Origin: Paenibacillus crassostreae
GTDB taxonomy: Bacteria; Bacillota; Bacilli; Paenibacillales; Paenibacillaceae
Direction: 5' to 3'
Assembly (NCBI RefSeq): GCF_001857945.1
Contig: NZ_CP017770.1
Coordinates: forward strand, 3,658,001-3,722,000
DNA: 64,000 nucleotides
This document shows, in pieces, positions 35,405 through 44,659 of the stretch. The translations under genes and the position numbers were made by a program. The first letter of the stretch is position 1; the number at the start of each line of letters is the position of its first letter. The notes beneath the pieces are model-generated. The model ran no database searches. It was not told where the DNA came from and saw only the letters and a program-made list of their open reading frames with translations.

Positions 35405-37303
35405 ATGATTGCATACATCAGAAAACATAAAAATCACATTACTGCTTTATCAGGAATTTTAATCGCTATCGGCTTTATCTTTGGCTTAGCAGAAAAAGGG
35501 ACTCTGAAAGATGTTGTCTTAATTATCGCAACGATTATTGCTAGCATCCCTATTTTTATTAAAGCAATACAAGCTTTACGAATGAAGGCTTTCAGTATCG
35601 AATTGCTAGTAAGTATAGCTGTTCTTGGGGCATTGTTCATTGGAGAGTATACTGAATCATCAATCGTAACATTCTTATTCTTATTCGGAGATTATTTGGA
35701 AGTAAGAACTTTGGAAAAAACGCGTTCTTCTTTAAGAGATTTAGTTGATATGGCTCCTCAAGAGGCAATAATTCTACGAGCAAATGGTAATACAGAAACG
35801 ATGCCTGTTGAGGAAGTAGAAGAAGGGGATCGTATTATTATTCATCCCGGCGGAAAGATTCCAGTCGATGGTGAAATTGTCTTAGGCAAAGCATCTATTA
35901 ATGAAGCAGCCATCACCGGTGAATCAGTACCTGCTGCAAAATCCGTGAGAGATAAAGTCTTCAGTGGAACCATTCTGGATAATGGATATATCGAGATCAT
36001 TGCGGAAAGAGTAGGAGATGATACCACTTTTGCAAAAATAATTGAACTCGTGGAAGAAGCACAAGAGTCTAAGTCGAAAGCTGAGAAATTTTTAGACAAA
36101 TTTGCCAATATCTATACTCCTGCCGTTGTGATTTTATCCATTATCGTGTATGTAGTAACAAGAGAATTACATTTGGCTATTACGTTTTTGGTTATCGCTT
36201 GTCCTGGTGCTTTGGTTATTGGAGCTCCTGTATCAAACGTTGCCGGAATCGGGAATGGAGCAAAGAACGGAGTATTAATCAAAGGCGGAGAAATTATGGA
36301 TAAATTCTCTAAAGTTGATACACTAGTCTTTGATAAAACCGGAACATTGACAAAAGGGAAACCCGAAGTAACGGATATCCATATCTTTAAGAATATCGAT
36401 TCACAAGTACTATTAGAACTTGTTGCTAAAGCAGAAACTATTTCAGAACACCATTTGGGCCAAACCATAGTCAAAGAAGCAGAAAACAGTGGAATCAATT
36501 TATCAATGCTGGAAATTAGAGACGGTGAAGCTATTAAAGGCCATGGTATAAAAGCTGTTGTGAATAATCAAAAGATTGTTGCAGGGAACCGTAAATTAAT
36601 GCTTGTAGAAAAGATTGTACTTCCAGAGAGTGTTACCAATTATGCAATTAGTCGTGAAAAAGCTGGAAATTCGGCTATCTTTATTGCCGTGGATGATGAG
36701 ATTAAGGGCATCATTTCTATCGCCGATCAAATACGAGACGATGCTAAAATAGCATTAGCTCAAATGAGGAAAAATGGTATTAAGAAAATAGTGATGTTGA
36801 CTGGAGATAATAAATATACTGCTGAAGCTGTAGCAACTGAATTAGGATTGGATGAATTTCACGCTGAATTATTACCAGAAAACAAAGTGGAACATGTGAA
36901 AAGATTGAAGGGATTAGGCCATACGGTTGCGATGGCAGGTGATGGAATCAATGATGCACCAGCGATTGCGACTGCTGATATTGGATTGGCGATGGGTAAA
37001 GGTGGAACAGATATATCGATGGAAACTGCTGATGTTGTCTTGATGGCAGATAAACTAATGCAATTCTCTCATGCTTATTCATTATCTAAGGTAACAACCA
37101 GAAATATGAAACAAAATATTTATATCGCAGTTGCTGTGGTGGCTTTTCTCTTAATTGGCGTGTTAATGGGCAATGTGCATTTAGCTTCAGGAATGTTTAT
37201 TCATGAAGCAAGTGTGTTGATTGTTATCCTAAATGCTATGCGCTTGATTCGATTCAACCACAAAAACATGAATTCTAGCAATATCGAAGAATTGAATCAG
37301 TAA
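35405..37303 (+). CDS. Heavy-metal P1B-type ATPase with atypical CPG motif
   Basis: 632 residues without an N-terminal HMA domain. It has the A-domain TGES, the phosphorylation site D310 in DKTGTLTKG and the hinge GDGINDAPA (D513). Two signatures of the family are changed. The transmembrane metal-site motif is CPG (C266-P-G268) instead of CPC, SPC or CPH, and the N-domain HP dipeptide is HH (H349-H350 in SEHHLGQ). It should export a metal ion at the cost of ATP, but the ion cannot be predicted from known subclasses. ATG 35405 follows GAGGTGG; an upstream TTG at 35390 overlaps the SD. It is probably served by the adjacent chaperone and shares its operator type. Confidence 0.85.
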   Translation: MIAYIRKHKNHITALSGILIAIGFIFGLAEKGTLKDVVLIIATIIASIPIFIKAIQALRMKAFSIELLVSIAVLGALFIGEYTESSIVTFLFLFGDYLEVRTLEKTRSSLRDLVDMAPQEAIILRANGNTETMPVEEVEEGDRIIIHPGGKIPVDGEIVLGKASINEAAITGESVPAAKSVRDKVFSGTILDNGYIEIIAERVGDDTTFAKIIELVEEAQESKSKAEKFLDKFANIYTPAVVILSIIVYVVTRELHLAITFLVIACPGALVIGAPVSNVAGIGNGAKNGVLIKGGEIMDKFSKVDTLVFDKTGTLTKGKPEVTDIHIFKNIDSQVLLELVAKAETISEHHLGQTIVKEAENSGINLSMLEIRDGEAIKGHGIKAVVNNQKIVAGNRKLMLVEKIVLPESVTNYAISREKAGNSAIFIAVDDEIKGIISIADQIRDDAKIALAQMRKNGIKKIVMLTGDNKYTAEAVATELGLDEFHAELLPENKVEHVKRLKGLGHTVAMAGDGINDAPAIATADIGLAMGKGGTDISMETADVVLMADKLMQFSHAYSLSKVTTRNMKQNIYIAVAVVAFLLIGVLMGNVHLASGMFIHEASVLIVILNAMRLIRFNHKNMNSSNIEELNQ

Positions 37304-37399
37304 TTCGAACATGGTAGACTTCTTGAAGACAATACCTCAGATTGCATAGTAATAAATGGATATCTATTAGTAATATGAGAAGAGGGGAAATAATAAATT

Positions 37400-38251
37400 A
37401 TGGCGATATTTCAATATAATCCATTTCGCCCACGGGAATCTTCTCCACTACTTCATCTTTTGTTCTGGGGAAAAGAAGATTGTGTTCCGGGACATGCTGT
37501 TGGGCCGGGAGTGCGAGATGTATACAAAATACATTTTATCCACAAGGGGCAAGGAATAGTCCGTGTCGCTGACCAAACGTTTAAGCTTGTTGCAGGTCAA
37601 GGGTTCTTAATCTGCCCGGATGTGGTGTATTTCTATGAGGCGGATCAAGAAGATCCTTGGACTTATTCATGGATTGGATTTCAAGGAACTGAGGTTCCTG
37701 AGCTTCTTGGCCGAACTTTTCTTGCACCGAATAATCCTGTATTTGCGATGGACTCAAAAATTATGCCTGTTATGTACGATCATTTATCGAGTGCAGCTAC
37801 GATTGCAAGTGGAGCTCTAGATTTGCGATTAAAGGCAATCTTTTTTGAATTTCTTGCTGCTTGGGTCGAGTCGAATAGAATTAATTCACTACCAGTTATG
37901 ATTTCTAGTAGACAAGAAGAGTATGTTCATCAAATGCTAGATTTTCTACATAATCACTATAGTGAGGATATATCTCTTGAACATCATGCAGAGAATTTAG
38001 GCTTGGACCGTAAATATTTAAGTGTAATTTTCAAAAAGGCACTTGATGTGCCACCAAGACAATACTTGCTTCATTTCCGAATGAACAAGGCGTGTGAATT
38101 TCTTCAAACAGGTAAATTTACAGTCGGTGAGGTAGCTAGATCAGTTGGATATCAAGATCCATTACTATTCTCAAGAATGTTCAAGCGGGTTATTGGAATG
38201 TCTCCAAAACAATATCAAAGGAACAATCACAAATCAGACATTAGTCCATAA
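37400..38251 (+). CDS. AraC-family transcriptional regulator
   Basis: 283 residues. The N-terminal cupin-type effector domain (about 1-150) contains the VYKIHFIHKGQG strand pattern. The C-terminal double helix-turn-helix (about 180-280) contains LGLDRKYLSVIFKKA and the signature VGYQDPLLFSRMFKRVIGMSPKQY. It is of the type that regulates alpha-galactoside or other sugar genes. Its only close same-strand neighbour is the aldo/keto reductase 76 bp downstream. Confidence 0.85.
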   Translation: MAIFQYNPFRPRESSPLLHLLFWGKEDCVPGHAVGPGVRDVYKIHFIHKGQGIVRVADQTFKLVAGQGFLICPDVVYFYEADQEDPWTYSWIGFQGTEVPELLGRTFLAPNNPVFAMDSKIMPVMYDHLSSAATIASGALDLRLKAIFFEFLAAWVESNRINSLPVMISSRQEEYVHQMLDFLHNHYSEDISLEHHAENLGLDRKYLSVIFKKALDVPPRQYLLHFRMNKACEFLQTGKFTVGEVARSVGYQDPLLFSRMFKRVIGMSPKQYQRNNHKSDISP

Positions 38252-38327
38252 TTATCATCCTTCTTGCAATGGGTTAATCTCGAATTAATGCATATAATAA
38301 ATTGATAATGTAGAAGGAGTGATTCAT

Positions 38328-39317
38328 TTGGTATATAGTGCTGATGATAAGAGATATGAAATGATGACATATCGAAGAAGTGGGAAGAGTGGACTTAAAC
38401 TTCCAGCGATTTCGCTTGGATTATGGCATAATTTCGGTGGAATAGATAAGTATGAGAATGGAAGAGCCATGGTGCGCAGAGCATTCGACTTAGGAATAAC
38501 ACATTTCGACCTGGCTAATAATTATGGTCCACCCGCTGGATCTGCAGAGGAGACTTTCGGTAGAATCTTAAGAGATGATTTCAGAACTTATCGTGATGAG
38601 ATGATCATCTCGACCAAAGCTGGTTATTACATGTGGCCTGGTCCTTATGGTGAATGGGGATCGAAGAAAAGCCTTGTTGCAAGCCTTGATCAGAGCTTAA
38701 CCAGATTAGGGCTCGACTACGTCGACATCTATTACCATCATAGACCAGATCAAGATACCCCTCTTGAAGAGACCATGTCTGCGCTAGATTTAATTGTTCG
38801 TCAAGGTAAGGCACTCTATGTGGGGCTATCGAATTATTCACCAGAGATGACATTAGAAGCTTCACGTATTCTGAAGGATCTTGGAACACCTTGTTTGATT
38901 CATCAACCACAATATTCTATGTTTGCTCGTGGACCAGAACATGGTTTACTTGATGTATTGGAAGAGGAAGGAATCGGGTCTATAGCTTTCTCACCGTTAA
39001 ATAAAGGGATTCTTACTGACCGTTATTTAAATGGAATTGCACCTGATTCAAGAGCTGCTGGACCAAGTGTATTCATGAATCCGAGTGAATTGACAGATGA
39101 AGTATTGAATAAAGTGGCCAAGTTAAACGAAATGGCGAAAGAACGTGGTCAGAAGTTATCCCAGATGGCATTAGCATGGACACTTCGCGGTGGCAAGGTG
39201 ACTTCTGCGCTAATTGGAGCAAGTAAGGTTAGCCAAATTGAGGATGCCGTGGGAACTATTAATAATTTGTCCTTCACGGATGAAGAGTTAGCACGAATCG
39301 AAAGCATATTGGCATAA
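38328..39317 (+). CDS. Aldo/keto reductase, YghZ/YhdN-like
   Basis: About 329 residues. The YghZ-type N-terminus MTYRRSGKSGLKLPAISLGLWHNFG is present, with catalytic residues in DLANNYGPP (Asp, Tyr), ISTKAGY (Lys) and YYHHRPD (His). The C-terminus includes LIGASKVSQIEDA. YghZ-type enzymes reduce methylglyoxal or related carbonyls; the actual substrate is not known. The start is TTG 38328 because AAGGAG lies nine bases upstream; GTG 38319 would overlap the SD. Regulation by the adjacent AraC-type protein is plausible. Confidence 0.85.
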   Translation: MVYSADDKRYEMMTYRRSGKSGLKLPAISLGLWHNFGGIDKYENGRAMVRRAFDLGITHFDLANNYGPPAGSAEETFGRILRDDFRTYRDEMIISTKAGYYMWPGPYGEWGSKKSLVASLDQSLTRLGLDYVDIYYHHRPDQDTPLEETMSALDLIVRQGKALYVGLSNYSPEMTLEASRILKDLGTPCLIHQPQYSMFARGPEHGLLDVLEEEGIGSIAFSPLNKGILTDRYLNGIAPDSRAAGPSVFMNPSELTDEVLNKVAKLNEMAKERGQKLSQMALAWTLRGGKVTSALIGASKVSQIEDAVGTINNLSFTDEELARIESILA

Positions 39318-39332
39318 TAACAATGGAGTTTG

Positions 39333-39373
39333 AGGAACACCGCTAAGTAAGAGACAAGCGGTGTTCCTTTTTC
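39333..39373 (+). terminator. Terminator after the YghZ-like gene
   Basis: GGAACACCGCT/AGCGGTGTTCC stem followed by TTTTTCT. Confidence 0.85.
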
Positions 39374-39455
39374 TATGTATATGCTTATGATAAAATAAGT
39401 GGATGGTTCAGAATAAGAGAGAAACGCATAAGAAGTATAAAAGGAGCAGATAGAT

Positions 39456-40469
39456 ATGTCCGAAGCAATTCAAGTTATTAGAGGTCATTATGTTGAGAGT
39501 ACCCATCATATTCATATAGCCGTTGTAGATTATACAGGGAAATTATTGTATTCATATGGAGATCCAACGAGATTAACCTTTGCCCGTTCGGCAATGAAAC
39601 CATTTCAAGCGGTGCCGATCATAGAGACGGGAACAGCGAGAGCATTTGAATACAATGCATCTGAGATTGCACTTAGTTGCGCTTCACATAGTGGGGAACC
39701 GATTCATAGAGAAACGGTATTAAACATACTGAGTCGAGCTAAATTAGATGAAAGTGATTTACAATGTGGCACTCATGTTCCTAAGGATAAAGCTAGCTAT
39801 ATAGAGCTACTTAAAGCGGGTAAAGAGCTGACTCCAGTCTATAGTAATTGCTCCGGTAAACATTCAAGCATGTTAGCAACAGCAGTACATCTGCATGAAG
39901 ATATTCATACGTATCCGGATATTAATCATCCCGTTCAACAACGCATTCTCGATGTCATCGCGGAAGTATGCAATGTACCTAGAGAACAAATTGGACTTAG
40001 TGTAGATGGTTGTGGTCTGCCGGTACATCAAATTCCACTCTACAATGTAGCACTAGGATTCGCTCGTTTAGCTCATCCAGAGGGAACCGTTTCGGCCGCA
40101 AGAGAAGAAGCACTAGAAACTATACGCGATGCTATGATGGCACATCCTGTGATGGTAAGTGGACACAAACGCTTCGACACGGATGTTATGAGTGCTTATA
40201 AAGGGAATATTGTATCCAAAATGGGTGCTGAAGGTGTGCAATGTATAGGGATTATCGATCGCGGTATCGGTATTGCTATCAAGACTGAAGATGGAACTGA
40301 TCGAGCATCAGGTGTTGCAGCTATGGATGTGTTAAGACAGCTTGGAGTTACTGATGAATCAAGTACTGAATTATTGAAAGATTATATTCAAGCACCCGTC
40401 TTGAATGCAAGGAAAGTAAAGATTGGTGTTGTGCAGGCTAATTTTGTATTGAATCCGGCTACGAAGTAG
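39456..40469 (+). CDS. L-asparaginase II family protein
   Basis: 337 residues of the Asparaginase_II (PF06089) type, unrelated to the classical bacterial asparaginase fold. Recognisable stretches are FARSAMKPFQAVP, CASHSGEP, NCSGKHSSML and VDGCGLPVHQIPL. Members hydrolyse asparagine or related amides, though many lack biochemical proof. AAGGAG precedes the ATG at nine bases, and a strong terminator follows, so it is monocistronic. Confidence 0.8.
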   Translation: MSEAIQVIRGHYVESTHHIHIAVVDYTGKLLYSYGDPTRLTFARSAMKPFQAVPIIETGTARAFEYNASEIALSCASHSGEPIHRETVLNILSRAKLDESDLQCGTHVPKDKASYIELLKAGKELTPVYSNCSGKHSSMLATAVHLHEDIHTYPDINHPVQQRILDVIAEVCNVPREQIGLSVDGCGLPVHQIPLYNVALGFARLAHPEGTVSAAREEALETIRDAMMAHPVMVSGHKRFDTDVMSAYKGNIVSKMGAEGVQCIGIIDRGIGIAIKTEDGTDRASGVAAMDVLRQLGVTDESSTELLKDYIQAPVLNARKVKIGVVQANFVLNPATK

Positions 40470-40483
40470 TATCTATATCATCA

Positions 40484-40522
40484 GAACCCACCCTGGAAGT
40501 TGTAATCAAGGGTGGGTTTTTT
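40484..40522 (+). terminator. Terminator after the asparaginase gene
   Basis: AACCCACCCT/AGGGTGGGTT stem followed by six T. Confidence 0.85.
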
Positions 40523-40577
40523 CATGGGGTATTGGAGGGTATTGAAATATAATTACGATTTGAGTAAGAAAGCATTG

Positions 40578-41411
40578 TTACTTCGTGCTATTACGATATG
40601 CAGAAGGGGAGAGTCCCATAGTCTTCTTAAAACTTTTTGAGAAATGGGCTAATTCCATACCTACTTGCTCCGCAATCTCTGAAATGCCGAAATCCGAGTA
40701 AGATAACTGTCTCTTAGCGTGCTCCATACGTTTCAACTGCACATAATGCATAGGAGTCACCCCCATGAATTTCTTGAAATATGGAATGAAATAATTGGGA
40801 TGCAAGTGGGCAAGCTCAGCTAATTCTTCAATTTCCATGGGCTTACTCAGCCATTGATCGATATAATGGAGTACTTTGGTTAACTTCCCTTGATCCCTGG
40901 TATGTATAAAATCATTCATGAAGTCTGAATTGCTATTCTCGCTGGATTCAAGACAAATAGCAATTAGATTGAGCAAGATGGCCTGATTGCGCATGATTGA
41001 TAAGATATCATCCTTTTGAAAATGATCAATCATTTGTGTAAATATATCCCGTACTGAATCAGGGTTGGGCACATTGCAGATGTACAATTGGTTAGCAGAA
41101 TGGAATAAAGGCCACTCCCCAATATCGGCATCAAAATGGCAGAAATAGCGTGTATATGGATCATTTATTGACGTTTCTGTAGTTTGTATACTTCCAGCAG
41201 GCATGATCATTAACTGACCTGGCTTCGGAAAATAAGCAACACCATTTATGATAACTTTACCCTCACCCTTGTCTATAAAATACAACCGATTAAATGTCGG
41301 AGTCTCCAGCATGCGATTCCATCCGGAATATCCTTTCTTAAGTTGGGCATGGGTTACCTTTATAGTAAGGTTATGTAACAATCTACCGGTAAGGTTGCCT
41401 GGATTGTTCAT
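40578..41411 (-). CDS. AraC-family regulator divergent from the Gfo/Idh operon
   Basis: 277 residues. The N-terminal cupin half includes YFIDKGEGKVIINGVAYFPK, and the C-terminal AraC domain contains LAHLHPNYFIPYFKKFMGV and the second helix-turn-helix with AEQVGMELAHFSKSFKK. It is transcribed away from the four-gene oxidoreductase operon across a 158-bp gap containing a cre-like site, and is therefore its likely activator. Confidence 0.85.
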   Translation of the reverse strand: MNNPGNLTGRLLHNLTIKVTHAQLKKGYSGWNRMLETPTFNRLYFIDKGEGKVIINGVAYFPKPGQLMIMPAGSIQTTETSINDPYTRYFCHFDADIGEWPLFHSANQLYICNVPNPDSVRDIFTQMIDHFQKDDILSIMRNQAILLNLIAICLESSENSNSDFMNDFIHTRDQGKLTKVLHYIDQWLSKPMEIEELAELAHLHPNYFIPYFKKFMGVTPMHYVQLKRMEHAKRQLSYSDFGISEIAEQVGMELAHFSKSFKKTMGLSPSAYRNSTK

Positions 41412-41442
41412 GATCTACTCCTTCCCGATCTTCGTATATTTA

Positions 41443-41456
41443 TTATAACGCTTTCA
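41443..41456 (-). promoter_or_regulatory. Candidate cre site between the AraC gene and the Gfo/Idh operon
   Basis: Minus strand TGAAAGCGTTATAA matches TGWAARCGYTWNCW at 13 of 14 positions, which fits carbon catabolite control of a sugar operon. Confidence 0.5.
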
Positions 41457-41569
41457 TTTACCGAAAACATCTTATTTATATACAAAAACATCTTAGTTTC
41501 TTTCATGTTCAATTCTTTAATTCTAGTATATCCTCTTAACATAACCTTAGGATTGGGAAGTGATTAGAG

Positions 41570-42733
41570 TTGAGTATAGTTCGTTATGGAATTATTGGAA
41601 TAGGAAATATGGGTAGTGAACATGCTTTAAGCCTACTGAATCATATTAAGGGTGCTGAGCTTACAGCAGTATGTGATACAAATGCAGAACGAATGAAATG
41701 GGCTGAACAACATTTGCCGGAAAGTGTAAAGTATTATGATACGGCAATAGAATTATTTGAGTCACGCTCAATAGATGCGGTACTAATCTGTACCCCGCAT
41801 TATGATCACCCTACACTTGCAATTAAAGCCTTTGAATATGGTTATCACGTGCTGGTGGAGAAGCCTGCTGGTGCATATACCAAGTCTGTTCAACAGATGA
41901 ATGATGCCGCTATGAAGAGTGATCGCAAATTCGGAATTATGTATAATCAACGAACGAATCCGTTATATCAGAAACTGAAAGATCTGATTCAATCAGGTGA
42001 GCTTGGGGAGATTCGTCGCACGAATTGGATTATTACCAACTGGTACCGATCGCAGAGTTACTACAACTCCGGTGGCTGGCGTGCTACTTGGGCAGGTGAA
42101 GGCGGTGGGGTACTGCTTAATCAAGATCCTCATCAACTGGATTTATGGCAATGGACAACGGGGATGATGCCTAAGCGGATTAGAGCATTTTGTCATTTCG
42201 GTAAATATCGGAATATTGAGGTAGAGGATGATGTAACCGCTTATGTGGAATATGAGAACGGTGCTACCGGGCTTTTTATCACCACAACAGGTGAAGCACC
42301 GGGAACCAATCGCTTTGAAATCAATGGCGATCAAGGGAAAATCGTAGTGGAAGACGGCAAGCTAACCTTTTGGCGTTTGCGAACACCTGAGCCTCAATTC
42401 AATGCAGAGTATAAGGGGGGATTTGGCAGTCCGGAGTGCTGGAAGTGCGAGATTCCGGTTGCAGAAGGGCAAGGGGAACAGCACCAGGGAATCTTGCGGA
42501 ACTTTACGAATGCCATTCTACATGATGAGGAATTGCTTGCTCCGGGTGAGGAAGGCATTCATGGACTAACTCTTTCTAATGCGATGTATTTGTCCGCTTG
42601 GACCGACAATTGGGTGGAGCTCCCGATGGATTCCGATTTGTTCTATAAGAAGCTTATGGAAAAAGTCGAGAACTCAACCTTTCTAAAAGAAACGACAGCA
42701 TCCAAAACATTTGATGTTAAGGGAACTTATTAA
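41570..42733 (+). CDS. Gfo/Idh/MocA oxidoreductase (operon gene 1)
   Basis: 387 residues. The Rossmann N-terminus is YGIIGIGNMGSEH, the catalytic-loop motif is VEKPAG (about 97-102), and the substrate-site motif is GGVLLNQDPHQLDLW (about 180) with the conserved His. It should use NAD(P) to oxidise a sugar or glycoside hydroxyl. The start is TTG 41570 behind GGAAG. It heads an operon with a TIM-barrel isomerase and two more Gfo/Idh enzymes; gaps are 21-27 bp. Confidence 0.85.
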   Translation: MSIVRYGIIGIGNMGSEHALSLLNHIKGAELTAVCDTNAERMKWAEQHLPESVKYYDTAIELFESRSIDAVLICTPHYDHPTLAIKAFEYGYHVLVEKPAGAYTKSVQQMNDAAMKSDRKFGIMYNQRTNPLYQKLKDLIQSGELGEIRRTNWIITNWYRSQSYYNSGGWRATWAGEGGGVLLNQDPHQLDLWQWTTGMMPKRIRAFCHFGKYRNIEVEDDVTAYVEYENGATGLFITTTGEAPGTNRFEINGDQGKIVVEDGKLTFWRLRTPEPQFNAEYKGGFGSPECWKCEIPVAEGQGEQHQGILRNFTNAILHDEELLAPGEEGIHGLTLSNAMYLSAWTDNWVELPMDSDLFYKKLMEKVENSTFLKETTASKTFDVKGTY

Positions 42734-42757
42734 AAACATCCTGAAAGGAATGATCCT

Positions 42758-43519
42758 ATGAAGCGATCAACGATTGCAGCTCAAATGTACACACTTCGTG
42801 AATTTACCCAAACTGCGGAGGATTTGAGATCGACTTTTCAAAAAGTATCCACTATGGGATATGAGGCCATTCAGATATCAGCAATCGGACCGATTGATCC
42901 GAAGCTTGTCAAAGAATATGCAGATGAAGCAGGGCTGACAATTTGTGCGACTCACGTGTCCTGGGATAGGTTAGTAAATGATCTGGAAGCATTGGCCGCG
43001 GAGCATAAACTGTGGAACTGCAAGTACATTGGCCTTGGAGGATTACCAGAGGAATTCCGCACCGGGCAAGAAAGCTACCGTAAGTTCGCAAAGCTGATAT
43101 CTGGAATCGCGCTAACGTTAAAAAATCAACATGGACTGCAATTTGTTTATCATAATCACGATTTTGAATTTGAACGCTATGACGGAGTTTCAGGGATGGA
43201 AGTGCTACTCGCAGAGACCGATCCAGCCGTTGGCTTTGAACTGGACTTATATTGGGTTCAAGCAGGTGGTGCCAGTCCAGTGGATTGGATTCGCAAGGTT
43301 GAAGGCAGAATGCAGGTTGTGCATCTAAAGGATATGGTAGTTGTGGATAGGAAACAGGTTTTCGCTGAAATTGGAGAAGGAAACATGAATTATGGCAAGA
43401 TCATTAATACCTGTAGGGACACGGATGTTGAATGGTATGTAGTCGAACAAGATGTGTGTCGTCGTGATCCTTTTGAAAGCTTGGAGATAAGTCTCAACTA
43501 TCTGCTCAAGAGATTATAG
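42758..43519 (+). CDS. Sugar phosphate isomerase/epimerase-family TIM barrel (operon gene 2)
   Basis: 253 residues of the AP-endonuclease-2-like TIM barrel. Probable divalent-metal ligands lie in YHNHDFEFE (about 128-136), ELDLYWV, VVHLKD and the final GEGNMNY/VEQD stretch. Members include xylose isomerase-like enzymes, inosose dehydratase and the lyases that act on 3-keto-glycosides. Given three Gfo/Idh oxidoreductases in the same operon, a lyase or isomerase acting on an oxidised sugar is more likely than action on a sugar phosphate. Confidence 0.8.
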   Translation: MKRSTIAAQMYTLREFTQTAEDLRSTFQKVSTMGYEAIQISAIGPIDPKLVKEYADEAGLTICATHVSWDRLVNDLEALAAEHKLWNCKYIGLGGLPEEFRTGQESYRKFAKLISGIALTLKNQHGLQFVYHNHDFEFERYDGVSGMEVLLAETDPAVGFELDLYWVQAGGASPVDWIRKVEGRMQVVHLKDMVVVDRKQVFAEIGEGNMNYGKIINTCRDTDVEWYVVEQDVCRRDPFESLEISLNYLLKRL

Positions 43520-43540
43520 AAATAAATTAGGAGGATTCTG

Positions 43541-44632
43541 ATGAATCGAAAAAATGGCATGACCTATGCGCCGACTCATGAAGCTAAACCAGTAGTGATG
43601 CCGGGCGATTTCATTTTTGCTGCAATAGCACTTGATCACGGTCATATCTATGGGATGTGTAATGGACTGGTTGAAGCTGGTGCAGAGCTCAAGTGGGTAT
43701 ACGATCCGGATGAACAGAAGGTTAGAAATTTTAAAGACAAATATCCGGGAGTCAGAGTAGCTAAATCCATAGATGAAGTGCTAGAAGACCCTGAGGTTCG
43801 ATTAGTTGCAGCAGCAGCGGTTCCCTCTGAAAGAGGTCCCATAGGAATTAAAGTAATGACTCATGGAAAAGATTATTTTACGGATAAAGCGCCTTTTACA
43901 ACACTAGAACAGCTTGAAGCTGCTAGAGCTGTGGTAGCAGCGACCCATCAAAAGTACATGGTTTATTACAGTGAGAGACTACATGTTGAGAGCGCTATAT
44001 ATGCTGGACAGTTGATCCAACAAGGGGTTATTGGTCGGGTGCTTCAGGTTATTGGATTAGGACCACATCGATTGAATGCTACTAGTCGACCGGAATGGTT
44101 TTTCCAGAGAGAGAACTATGGTGGCATACTATGCGACATCGGCAGCCATCAGATTGAGCAGTTCCTGTATTATGCAGGTTGTCAGGATGCATCCGTTGTT
44201 CATAGTAAGGTAGCTAATTATAATCACCCGACTTATCCCGAATTAGAAGACTTTGGTGATGCATCTCTTGTGGGAGATAATGGGGCTACCCAATATTTCA
44301 GAGTAGATTGGTTTACGCCTGCTGGGCTGGGAACCTGGGGTGATGGTCGTACGATGATTATGGGAACTGAAGGGTACATTGAACTGCGCAAATACAGTGA
44401 TATTGGACGATCGAATACACCGGATCACGTGTACTGGGTGAACGGGGAAGGGGAGCATTACGAACACGTGGCTGGGAAGATTGGATTTCCTTTCTTTGGT
44501 GAGCTGATCCTCGATTGTTTGAATCGAACAGAATTAGCAATGACGCAAGCCCATGTCTTCAAAGCTGCAGAGCTATGCCTGAAGGCTCAAGCTCAAGCTA
44601 CCCATCTAACCCAAGAGACACACAGATCGTAA
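43541..44632 (+). CDS. Gfo/Idh/MocA oxidoreductase, variant (operon gene 3)
   Basis: 363 residues. The N-terminus is a nucleotide-binding FAAIALDHGHIYGM, an unusual form in which the Gly-rich loop is replaced by Asp-His-Gly-His. The usual EKP catalytic-loop motif is DKAP (in TDKAPF). GGILCDIGSHQIEQF provides the conserved His/Asp region. It may therefore not be a standard dehydrogenase and could act on a different substrate or as a subunit. TAGGAGG precedes the ATG. Confidence 0.75.
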   Translation: MNRKNGMTYAPTHEAKPVVMPGDFIFAAIALDHGHIYGMCNGLVEAGAELKWVYDPDEQKVRNFKDKYPGVRVAKSIDEVLEDPEVRLVAAAAVPSERGPIGIKVMTHGKDYFTDKAPFTTLEQLEAARAVVAATHQKYMVYYSERLHVESAIYAGQLIQQGVIGRVLQVIGLGPHRLNATSRPEWFFQRENYGGILCDIGSHQIEQFLYYAGCQDASVVHSKVANYNHPTYPELEDFGDASLVGDNGATQYFRVDWFTPAGLGTWGDGRTMIMGTEGYIELRKYSDIGRSNTPDHVYWVNGEGEHYEHVAGKIGFPFFGELILDCLNRTELAMTQAHVFKAAELCLKAQAQATHLTQETHRS

Positions 44633-44659
44633 AAAAATGATGAAAGGAGAGAAGAATCG

